Below, one piece after another: positions 7,590 to 14,266 of a stretch of 14,313 nt of DNA; the first letter of the stretch is position 1, and each line of letters starts with the position of its first letter. This stretch comes from an uncultured Christensenella sp. (GTDB lineage: Bacteria > Bacillota > Clostridia > Christensenellales > Borkfalkiaceae), in NCBI GenBank assembly GCA_905212395.1, contig CAJMEI010000007.1, forward strand, positions 1 through 14,313, given 5' to 3'. A program made the translations under genes and the position numbers. Below the pieces are notes generated by a model that saw only the letters and a list, made by a program, of their open reading frames with translations, was not told where the DNA came from and made no database searches.

Positions 7590-9108
7590 TCTTTTTATCA
7601 AACGATTCGTATATTATTTTTTCGTCAAGCGGTTTAGTAAATCTGCTTACGATTAACGTAATTACGATAGAAAAAGCTATACAAATTACACCGATTAACG
7701 GCGAACAAGTCATTCCGTTTTTAATTGCCACGCCGAACGAACAATTAAAGTCTGCTTTTCCGTACCCTAATAAAACTATTAGAACGCAAGTTAATACCAA
7801 AGAAGAAATTATAGACCACCAACAAGCCGTTTTAGTAACCTTTTTGGTAATTAAACCGACTACGAACGGCCCCGTAAAGCAACCTGCAAGCGTTCCCCAA
7901 CTAAGTCCCATTAAGTACGCTATTGCAGTAAGTTTAAACTTCATATTCAAAAATGCAAGCAAGAGCGAAATTGCAATAAATACTACGCAAAGTACTCTTA
8001 AAAGTACGTTTACCTTTTTATCGGAAGCTTCTTTATCTATACTACCTTTATAAATATCGATAGCTACTACGCTTGCGCCCGATAAAGATACGCTAGATAG
8101 CGTTGACATACTTGCCGATAATATTAAAACCGCAATTATCCCTAAAAGCCCGGGCTTTATGACGAGTTTTAACATATACGGAATATTATTGTCGGGGTTA
8201 GAGTCAAATATTCCCGTAGGCGCGTATTTGGAATAAAGTCCGCCTACGAAATACGCCCCGAATCCTATTATTAAAGCAAATAAAGTGCTTACAATCATTC
8301 CTTGATTTATAGCCTTTTTATCCCTTACCGAATAATATTTATGTACCGTTTGCGGAAGCCCCATAACCCCCACAGAAGTCAATAATATTAAAGATATTAA
8401 AGATACGGTATCGCCGTAAATTCCTTTGTTTTCGCTTGAAAAAGTAAACCAGTTAAGTTTAGAAAAGTCCCAGTTTACCGCGTCGTAATTGCAAAACGAA
8501 ATTACCATTAAAACAACGCCGATAAGCATAATAATACCTTGTATAAAGTCGGATAACGCCGTTGCGAAATATCCGCCGAAGAAAAGATATATGGCAGTAA
8601 TTATGGATAACGCTACCATTACTATCCACGCGTCTATTTTAAATACTATTTCGAACAAATTGCTAAGTCCGTTATAAACCGACGCCGAATACGGTATTAA
8701 AAATATAAAAATGATAACCGCCGACGTTAATTTTAACCCCTTTGAACCATACCTTTTTTCAAAAAAGTCAGGCATAGTTTTAGCTTGAAGGCGTTGAGTC
8801 ATATTTTTAGTTCTTTTCGCAATAATCTTCCACGCGAGAAGCGAACCTAATAACGCGTTGCCTATACCTATCCAAACGGAAGCCATTTGATACTGCATTC
8901 CGAATTTTCCAGCGTATCCTATAAAAATTACCGCCGAAAAATAGGTAGTTCCGTAAGCAAATGCGCTCATCCAACCGTTTAAGCCTTTTTTGCCTGCGTG
9001 TAAGGTGTCTTCTACCGTTTTTGTACGATTGCGTGTGTATACGGCAATTCCTACCATTCCAAGCGCGTATAATATTAAAATTATAGCGTCAATCCAATGA
9101 ATAGTCAT
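7570..9108 (-). CDS. Sodium:solute symporter family transporter, substrate unknown
   Basis: This 512-residue integral membrane protein belongs to the SSS (SLC5-like) family, which couples solute uptake to sodium. About 13 hydrophobic segments are visible, from IDAIILILYALGM near the N-terminus to LIGVICIAFSIVITLIV near 471-487. The family's sodium-site helix appears as SASMSTLSSVSLSGAS (331-346). The longest frame starts at 9126, but ATG 9108 is preferred: AAGGAG lies 7 nt upstream, whereas 9126 falls at the end of the terminator T tract. Members include the phenylacetate permease PaaL and acetate permease ActP as well as amino-acid carriers such as PutP, so an arylacetate or aromatic amino acid is plausible. 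The Tyr-rich attenuator upstream and the paaK-iorAB operon 51 bp downstream support that inference. Confidence 0.9.
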   Translation of the reverse strand: MTIHWIDAIILILYALGMVGIAVYTRNRTKTVEDTLHAGKKGLNGWMSAFAYGTTYFSAVIFIGYAGKFGMQYQMASVWIGIGNALLGSLLAWKIIAKRTKNMTQRLQAKTMPDFFEKRYGSKGLKLTSAVIIFIFLIPYSASVYNGLSNLFEIVFKIDAWIVMVALSIITAIYLFFGGYFATALSDFIQGIIMLIGVVLMVISFCNYDAVNWDFSKLNWFTFSSENKGIYGDTVSLISLILLTSVGVMGLPQTVHKYYSVRDKKAINQGMIVSTLFALIIGFGAYFVGGLYSKYAPTGIFDSNPDNNIPYMLKLVIKPGLLGIIAVLILSASMSTLSSVSLSGASVVAIDIYKGSIDKEASDKKVNVLLRVLCVVFIAISLLLAFLNMKFKLTAIAYLMGLSWGTLAGCFTGPFVVGLITKKVTKTACWWSIISSLVLTCVLIVLLGYGKADFNCSFGVAIKNGMTCSPLIGVICIAFSIVITLIVSRFTKPLDEKIIYESFDKKIENEII

Positions 9109-9115
9109 ATTCTCT

Positions 9116-9121
9116 CTCCTT
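9116..9121 (-). promoter_or_regulatory. Ribosome binding site fixing the symporter start
   Basis: AAGGAG lies 7 nt before ATG 9108, directly after the attenuator terminator. It shows that the in-frame ATG at 9126 is not the start. Confidence 0.85.
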
Positions 9122-9126
9122 CGCAT

Positions 9127-9153
9127 AAAAAAACCGCCGTAAAAAACGGCGGT
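9127..9153 (-). terminator. Intrinsic terminator in the symporter leader (attenuator)
   Basis: On the minus strand ACCGCCGT (9153-9146) and ACGGCGGT (9140-9133) form an 8-bp GC-rich stem with a 5-nt T loop, followed by seven Ts (9133-9127, the first also closing the stem). It ends 6 bp before the Shine-Dalgarno of the symporter gene and about 420 bp after the previous stop codon, so it terminates the leader rather than the upstream operon. Confidence 0.9.
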
Positions 9154-9211
9154 ATAATATAACCTATATAATTATAACTTTATCTTAAAACCGCGCATAT
9201 TAAAACTGAAA

Positions 9212-9274
9212 CTAATTGTAATAATAGTTTCTAAAATAATAATATCCAAAATATGCGTTATTATAAGCTTTCAT
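9212..9274 (-). CDS. Tyr/Phe-rich leader peptide of the attenuator
   Basis: The 20-codon ORF encodes MKAYNNAYFGYYYFRNYYYN and ends in TAG. Eight residues are Tyr (4, 8, 11-13, 17-19; seven TAT and one TAC) and two are Phe (9, 14), with no Ile or Leu although AT-rich DNA would readily give them. Two separate runs of three Tyr codons are in the same frame. It lies between a promoter and an intrinsic terminator upstream of a transporter gene, as amino-acid biosynthesis and transport leader peptides do. Its role would be to sense charged tRNA-Tyr through ribosome stalling, not to act as a protein. No Shine-Dalgarno is visible and the ATG falls at the predicted transcription start, so translation may be leaderless; this is the main doubt. 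Confidence 0.75.
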   Translation of the reverse strand: MKAYNNAYFGYYYFRNYYYN

Positions 9275-9280
9275 ATAACT

Positions 9281-9310
9281 AATATAACACTTACTTTCTC
9301 GTTTTGTCAA
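9281..9310 (-). promoter_or_regulatory. Sigma-A-type promoter of the attenuated symporter leader
   Basis: On the minus strand a consensus TTGACA (9310-9305) is followed after 18 nt by TATATT (9286-9281), five of six bases from the consensus -10. The alternative TTATAT one base earlier gives 17 nt. Transcription is predicted to start near 9274, on or beside the A of the leader-peptide ATG. Confidence 0.75.
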
Positions 9311-9511
9311 CGGTATTCGACTTTTTTTTAAAAAAACCGATTTATCTTATCTACGGTCTAATAATTATACGTTTAACGTTTTGTTTTTCCGCATACTCAA
9401 TCGTTTTTTAGTTCCGCCGTTTCTACCGCTAAACAACGCTATTACAAGCGAAGAATTAAGATTTTTCCCGAAACAGTATAACATAAAAAATAAAAAAAAT
9501 TGCAAAATGAT
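9311..9511. other. Intergenic stretch with no identified feature
   Basis: This AT-rich stretch separates the upstream operon from the symporter promoter and is the unexplained part of a 460-bp gap between long genes. It has T-rich runs on the minus strand at 9499-9485 and around 9320-9335. The part from about 9380 to 9475 is less AT-rich than its surroundings and stays open in two frames, but it shows no ribosome binding site with good spacing and no recognisable protein. It may be a decayed gene or an unrecognised RNA; I see no supportable gene. Confidence 0.5.
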
Positions 9512-9547
9512 ATGCACCCAAAAGTTAGAAAAACTTTTGGGGTGCAT
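9512..9547 (-). terminator. Imperfect long hairpin after the upstream operon, possible terminator
   Basis: ATGCACCC-AAAAGTT (9512-9526) and AACTTTTGGGGTGCAT (9532-9547) form a 15-bp stem with one bulged base and a 5-nt loop, 22 bp after the amidohydrolase stop. On the minus strand the T-rich tracts (8 Ts at 9499-9492, 6 Ts at 9490-9485) start 12 nt beyond the stem, which is not canonical. It may end the upstream operon, protect its mRNA 3' end, or be an unrelated palindromic element. Confidence 0.5.
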
Positions 9548-9568
9548 CAACTCCTACCGCCTTTTTAA

Positions 9569-10375
9569 TTATTCAAATTTGAAAACTTTTTTACAATTTT
9601 CGGATAATATCTTTTTTCTTCCTTCGTCCGAAATAGGCAAAGAGAAAAATCTGTCAAGTTCTTTTTCGGGACTCCACATAGGATAATCCGTGCCGAATAA
9701 AACTTTATCGTAGCCGTAACGGTTTATTATTTCCGTTATTTGTTCGTCCGTTAAACAATAAAAGCTAGAAGAACAATCGACGTATAAATTTTTAAAACCG
9801 CAAAGCTCTATACTTGCCTGTTCGTATATAGACCATCCGCCTAAATGCGCGCCTATTAAAGTTAAATCGGGAAAGTCTTTTAAAACTTTCGTAAGTCTAT
9901 TCGGATTAGAATTATCGTAACGCTTATCCCCCGTGTGCATTAAAATAGGTAAATTGTACTTGCAAGCAAGTTCGTACATTAAATAATTACGCTTTTCGTC
10001 TATTTTAAAATTTTGAATTTCGGGATGTAGCTTTATTCCTTTTAATCCTAACGAAACGATATGTTTTACGTCCGAAATCATATCTGGGCTGTCTTGATGA
10101 AGCGTGCCTAATCCTATTAGCTTTCCACCCGAAAATTCGACTTGCTCTGCAATGAAATTATTTATGCTGTTTACCTGTTTAGGCGTAGTCGCAACCGATT
10201 GCACTATAAACCTATCTATCCCCGCTTTTCCGCCTTGAAAAAATAAGTCGGAAACCGTACCGTAACAAGCGGAAACTACGCCGTAAAAATTATCCGTTCC
10301 GTGAACTGCCTTTTCCACGATTTTTTCGGGATAAATATGGCAGTGGGAATCTATTACTTCAAATCCGTTTTTCAT
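9569..10375 (-). CDS. Amidohydrolase-2 family metal-dependent hydrolase or decarboxylase (paralogue 2)
   Basis: This 268-residue TIM-barrel protein is a paralogue of the one at 1326-2150. The metal-site pattern is complete: H11 and H13 in DSHCH, GIKLHP (H117), LMHTG (H147), GAHLGG (H177) and LFGTDYP (D230). Family members hydrolyse or decarboxylate small, often aromatic or carboxylated, substrates in the cytosol; no substrate can be assigned. ATG 10375 follows the fusion gene's stop after 1 nt and has no visible Shine-Dalgarno, so translation is probably coupled, exactly as in the other paralogue. It is the last gene of the upstream operon, suggesting that it acts on a product or precursor of the acyl-CoA synthetase fusion or of the LeuA-like protein. 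Confidence 0.9.
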   Translation of the reverse strand: MKNGFEVIDSHCHIYPEKIVEKAVHGTDNFYGVVSACYGTVSDLFFQGGKAGIDRFIVQSVATTPKQVNSINNFIAEQVEFSGGKLIGLGTLHQDSPDMISDVKHIVSLGLKGIKLHPEIQNFKIDEKRNYLMYELACKYNLPILMHTGDKRYDNSNPNRLTKVLKDFPDLTLIGAHLGGWSIYEQASIELCGFKNLYVDCSSSFYCLTDEQITEIINRYGYDKVLFGTDYPMWSPEKELDRFFSLPISDEGRKKILSENCKKVFKFE

Positions 10376-10376
10376 A

Positions 10377-12890
10377 TTATGCCGTTACTACGCTATCGGC
10401 TTTTTGTAAGCCTAACTTTTTAATAGCGTCTTCTCTCATTTTGTATTTTAAAATTTTACCCGCAACGTTCATCGGGAAAGAGTCCACAAAGTCGATATAT
10501 TTAGGAACTTTATGTCTTGCCATATTTGCGTTGATGTACGCTTTCATTTCTTCAACGGTCATTTGTGCGCCGTCTTTTAAAATAATGCAAGCCATAATTT
10601 CTTCGCCGTATTGTTCGTCGGGAACGCCTATAACTTGAACGTCTTTAACCTTTGGATGAGTGTAAATAAATTCTTCTATTTCTTTAGGATAAATATTTTC
10701 ACCACCCCTGATTATCATATCTTTTAATCTTCCCGTAATTCTATAATTACCTTCTGGCGTACGACAAGCTAAATCTCCCGTATGTAACCAACCGTCTTTA
10801 TCTATTGCGCTAGCGGTAGCCTTAGGCATTTTATAATAGCCTTTCATAATATTATATCCCCTAGCTACGAATTCTCCCGTAACGTTATCGGGACAATCTT
10901 CTCCCGTTTCGGGATTGACTATTTTACATTCTATTTCGGGTAAAGCTCTTCCTACCGTACCAACTCTTACTTCAAGCGGGTCGTCGGTAGAACTCATAGT
11001 ACAACCGGGGCTTGCTTCCGTTTGTCCGTAAACGATAGTAATTTCTTTCATATTCATTTTGTTTACGACGTCTTTCATTACGGATATAGGACAAGGACTT
11101 CCCGCCATTATACCCGTTCTCATATACGAGAAGTCGGTTTTAGCGAAATCTTCGTGTTCGAGTAAAGCGATAAACATCGTAGGAACGCCGTGAAATGCCG
11201 TTATATGTTCGTTATTGATACAACTTAATGCAGGCTTTGGTGAAAAATACGGCAACGGAAGTAACGTTGCGCCGTGCGTCATACTGGCGGTCATAGCAAG
11301 TACCATTCCGAAACAGTGGAACATAGGAACTTGTATCATCATTCTGTCGGCAGTGGATAAATCCATTCTGTCGCCTATACATTTTCCGTTGTTTACGATA
11401 TTGTAGTGCGTAAGCATAACGCCTTTGGGAAATCCCGTAGTACCCGACGTGTATTGCATATTGCATACGTCGTTTTTATCTACCTTAGAAGCCATTTTAT
11501 AAACTTCTTCTACTTTTACTTGATTTCCCCTTTCCAACGCTTCCGACCAAGTTAAGCAACCTTTTTGCTTAAATCCTACGGTTATTATATTACGCAAGAA
11601 CGGTAAACGTTTGCAATGTAATTGTTCGCCTTGCTTTTTGTCTTTTAATTCGGGGCAAAGTTCGCTCATAATTGCGGAATAATCGGAATCTCTATATCCA
11701 TTTACCATAACTAAAGTATGCGTATCGGATTGTTTTAACAAATATTCCGCTTCGTGAATTTTATACGCGGTATTTACGGTAACTAATATAGCGCCTATTT
11801 TGGTAGTTGCCCAAAAGGCAATATACCATTGCGGAACGTTTGTCGCCCAAACCGCGACCTTACTGCCCGCTTTTACGCCTAAGGCGATAAGCGTTTTTGC
11901 AAAAGCGTCTACGTCGTCCCTAAATTCGCTGTAAGTTCTAGTATAGTCGAGCGTAGTGTATTTAAACGCGTATTGGTCTGGAAATTCTTCCGCCATTTTA
12001 TCCAAAACTTGCGAAAAAGTCATATCTATTAATAAATCTTTTTTCCAAATAAACTTACCCGTATGTGTTTTGTTATAATAATACGTGCTTTCGTTTTTAG
12101 CGGTATCCGAAAAACTTTTCATAAAGGTAACGAATTGTGAAAAAATAATTTCCATATCGTCAATTTCATCACACCACTTGGGGTCCCATACGAGCGAAAT
12201 AAATCCGTCGTAGTTTACCGACCTTAAAGCAAGCATTACTTCTTTAATGGGGATTTCGCCTTCTCCCATTAAACGATACTCTATCTTACCGTTTGCAAAA
12301 ACCGCGTCGTTTATTTGTACGTGTTTACAATACGCGCCCAAATTTTTTATTACTTGTTCGGGGTCTTCCTTTCCGTCGAAATAAGCGCCTGTAACGTTCC
12401 ACAAAGCGCAAACGTTGTCGCTTGCAAAATCTTCGAGCATATCTCTTAACACTTTGGTATCCGCAAACACTCCCGAAGTTTCTATTAAAATTACTACGTT
12501 AACCTTTTCGGCGTACGGTAAAACCCTGCCTATAAGCTTTTTAACGACGTTTTTTGTATCGCTATTTTCTTTAATGGCTTTTACTCTAACGTAAGGAATG
12601 TGCATGCTTTTAGCTAAATCTAAGCATTTTTGCAATTCTTCTATCGTCTTGTCGTTTTCTACGCCAATATCGCATAAAGCGTCTATACAAGGAATGCTAA
12701 GCTTTCTTTCGTACAAAGTTCTTAAGGTTTGATTTATTTGATAGTCTTGAAAAGCGCCGTCCTTATCGGTGAAAAGTTTGTTATAAACGTTATGAAGTTC
12801 GATTCCGTTAAACTTTAAACTTTCGGCGATATCGCAAAATTCCTGAAAAGTATTTTCGTGCCAACCTCTTGTTGAAAAGGACAATTTCAT
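10377..12890 (-). CDS. Fusion of xylose-isomerase-like TIM barrel and AMP-forming acyl-CoA synthetase
   Basis: This 837-residue two-domain protein has an N-terminal sugar-phosphate isomerase/epimerase-type TIM barrel (about 1-260) and a C-terminal acyl-CoA synthetase (about 285-830). The synthetase has all expected motifs: TSGTTGFPKG (481-490), YGQTEASP (621-628), TGD (704-706), GRLKDMIIRGGENIYP (720-735) and the C-terminal catalytic K812 in NVAGK, so it should make acyl-AMP and then acyl-CoA. The barrel keeps E136 (LIETSG), H190 and D195 (HVQIND), but a usual Asp is N165 (WNVTG) and a usual Glu before the WxP motif is V234, so its metal site may be damaged. ATG 12890 overlaps the upstream stop as ATGA, with AGGAGG 7 nt before it. 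No frameshift or stop divides the domains. The acid activated is unknown; a medium-chain or aryl acid is possible. Confidence 0.88.
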   Translation of the reverse strand: MKLSFSTRGWHENTFQEFCDIAESLKFNGIELHNVYNKLFTDKDGAFQDYQINQTLRTLYERKLSIPCIDALCDIGVENDKTIEELQKCLDLAKSMHIPYVRVKAIKENSDTKNVVKKLIGRVLPYAEKVNVVILIETSGVFADTKVLRDMLEDFASDNVCALWNVTGAYFDGKEDPEQVIKNLGAYCKHVQINDAVFANGKIEYRLMGEGEIPIKEVMLALRSVNYDGFISLVWDPKWCDEIDDMEIIFSQFVTFMKSFSDTAKNESTYYYNKTHTGKFIWKKDLLIDMTFSQVLDKMAEEFPDQYAFKYTTLDYTRTYSEFRDDVDAFAKTLIALGVKAGSKVAVWATNVPQWYIAFWATTKIGAILVTVNTAYKIHEAEYLLKQSDTHTLVMVNGYRDSDYSAIMSELCPELKDKKQGEQLHCKRLPFLRNIITVGFKQKGCLTWSEALERGNQVKVEEVYKMASKVDKNDVCNMQYTSGTTGFPKGVMLTHYNIVNNGKCIGDRMDLSTADRMMIQVPMFHCFGMVLAMTASMTHGATLLPLPYFSPKPALSCINNEHITAFHGVPTMFIALLEHEDFAKTDFSYMRTGIMAGSPCPISVMKDVVNKMNMKEITIVYGQTEASPGCTMSSTDDPLEVRVGTVGRALPEIECKIVNPETGEDCPDNVTGEFVARGYNIMKGYYKMPKATASAIDKDGWLHTGDLACRTPEGNYRITGRLKDMIIRGGENIYPKEIEEFIYTHPKVKDVQVIGVPDEQYGEEIMACIILKDGAQMTVEEMKAYINANMARHKVPKYIDFVDSFPMNVAGKILKYKMREDAIKKLGLQKADSVVTA

Positions 12891-14266
12891 ACGTTTTCCT
12901 CCTCGTAAACGATTTTATTTACTGCTACGACGTAAGCCCTTATACTCGCGCCGATTATATCGGTAGAAATTCCGTTACCCGAATAAATTTTTCCGTCCTT
13001 GCGGAGTTTTACGAGCGCAAAACCCATCGCTTCTTTACCTTCCGTAACCGATTGAATTTGGAAATCGTCTAAATCGAAATGTTTGCCGATTAAAAGCTCC
13101 AACGCCTTAATGGAAGCGTCGATAGGTCCGTCCCCCATACAAACGCCTTGCAAAACTTCGCCTTTATAATCGAGCGAAATTTGCGCTTGCGCCGTCATAA
13201 CGTTACCGCTCGTAACTAAATAATTTTTAAGTTGATAGGTGCTTGGAACTTGCATTGCAACGCTTGCTACTATTGCGTCTAACTCCTTTGCTCCTACGTT
13301 TTTCTTTTCGGCAACTCTGCAAAATTCTTCGTAAACTTTGTTTTCGTCCTCTTCGGATAATTCGTACCCGAGAGTTTCCGCCATTTTTACAACGGTTTCT
13401 TTATCATCGTTTTTGTTAAGTTTTATTGCGCTGTTTTCAACGTTAAATTGCTTAATTTCGCCTTGCGAATTGTCGATTTTTAAAATTCTTTTTATCATAG
13501 CGGAAAGTCTATGAATTTCGGTTTGCCTAATACTGCTTTCTATTCCGAAAGATTGTCCGCAATTTTTAACTAAATTTGCAAAAACTTCTAAGTTTACGTC
13601 GTCGCCGTTTAAGCTGGTTTTAATTCCGCTTGCCCCGTTTTTAACCGCTAACAACGCTTGCGAAGTTGCTAGTCCGTTTTTATCCGAACAATCGCAAAAT
13701 ACGGGAACGGAACAGCTAGACGCGAATTCGCCTATAAACGAACCGAATTCGTCGGGCATCATAACTCCCGCTTCGTCGCTTAAAGTTACAAGCGCTACGC
13801 CGTTTTTTACCCCCGTTTCTATCATTTGAGCTACGAAATCTTTATCCGCTCTCGTTGCGTCGGATAAATAAAGTTCTACGTCGTCGATTTTACTTTTTGC
13901 ATACTTTATAACTTCTTCCGCCCATAAAAGCATTTTGGGGGCTTTTTTGTGGAAAGTGTATTCCATACCTACGCTAGATACGGGTAATTCTATTCTTATT
14001 CTCTTTTTATTAGTGTTTTGTAAAGCAGTTACCGCGTCGTCAACGCTTTGTAAATCTTTTCCCGCTCCTACCGAAATTACAGCGTCTTTTGCGATAGACG
14101 AAATAGTTTTAACAAGCAAAATGTCAGCTTTACCACAAGCAATTTCACCTAGTTCTATTACGTCAACGTCGGTTTTGTATAGGTATCTCGAAATTTCGAG
14201 TTTTTCTTTGAAAGAAAGTGTTTCTTGCCTTGTTAAAGTTGCGTCTGAAATAATAATTTTTTTCAT
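12887..14266 (-). CDS. LeuA-like DRE-TIM family protein with degenerate active site
   Basis: This 459-residue protein has the layout of 2-isopropylmalate/homocitrate synthases: an N-terminal TIM barrel (about 1-240), a linker, and a C-terminal LeuA allosteric dimerisation domain (about 325-455) with GDGPIDAS (378-385). The barrel keeps SDATRA (135-140) and TLSDEAGVMMPDEF (161-174). The catalytic DxTLRDGEQ motif reads DATLTRQE (8-15), and the metal-binding HCHND motif reads CDCSDKNGLA (191-200), so both histidine ligands and the Arg-Asp pair appear lost. It may have a changed reaction or be a regulatory pseudoenzyme; I recall similar ISDATLTR proteins in gut Clostridia, which argues against simple decay. 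ATG 14266 has AGGAG 5 nt upstream. It overlaps the fusion gene by 4 bp. No convincing promoter is visible in the 47 bp before it. Confidence 0.85.
   Translation of the reverse strand: MKKIIISDATLTRQETLSFKEKLEISRYLYKTDVDVIELGEIACGKADILLVKTISSIAKDAVISVGAGKDLQSVDDAVTALQNTNKKRIRIELPVSSVGMEYTFHKKAPKMLLWAEEVIKYAKSKIDDVELYLSDATRADKDFVAQMIETGVKNGVALVTLSDEAGVMMPDEFGSFIGEFASSCSVPVFCDCSDKNGLATSQALLAVKNGASGIKTSLNGDDVNLEVFANLVKNCGQSFGIESSIRQTEIHRLSAMIKRILKIDNSQGEIKQFNVENSAIKLNKNDDKETVVKMAETLGYELSEEDENKVYEEFCRVAEKKNVGAKELDAIVASVAMQVPSTYQLKNYLVTSGNVMTAQAQISLDYKGEVLQGVCMGDGPIDASIKALELLIGKHFDLDDFQIQSVTEGKEAMGFALVKLRKDGKIYSGNGISTDIIGASIRAYVVAVNKIVYEEENV

Larger units (their letters stand above)
9109..9274 (-). 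promoter_or_regulatory. Tyrosine-responsive transcription attenuator leader of the symporter gene
   Basis: This roughly 166-nt leader runs from the predicted transcription start to the symporter start. In order it has a Tyr/Phe-rich 20-codon ORF (9274-9212), nested inverted repeats and an intrinsic terminator (9153-9127). Outer pair: CGCATATT (9257-9250) with AATATGCG (9201-9194). Inner pair: GAAACTA (9231-9225) with TAGTTTC (9214-9208), which contains the last Tyr run and the stop codon. A third AT hairpin spans 9176-9153. GCGGT (9194-9190) can pair with ACCGC (9153-9149) of the terminator's 5' arm, a short candidate antiterminator. Model: stalling at Tyr codons blocks the outer pair, freeing 9201-9190 to oppose the terminator; full translation restores it. 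Layout is seen directly; the mechanism is inferred. Confidence 0.75.

Noticed and set aside
9127..9274. T-box or known metabolite riboswitch instead of a leader peptide
   Set aside because: The leader is short, I see no T-box consensus or familiar aptamer core, and the in-frame Tyr runs explain it better.
9326..9356. ACCG...CGGT followed by seven Ts as a second terminator on the minus strand
   Set aside because: The stem is only 4 bp with a loop of about 14 nt, too weak to support.
9365..9550. 61-codon minus-strand reading frame after the amidohydrolase
   Set aside because: Its start lies in the hairpin arm, the AGGAG is only 3 nt from the ATG, and the sequence is low complexity through the T tracts with no family resemblance.
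9381..9686. 101-codon plus-strand reading frame in the intergenic gap
   Set aside because: It runs into the antisense of the amidohydrolase gene, has no ribosome binding site and encodes no recognisable protein.
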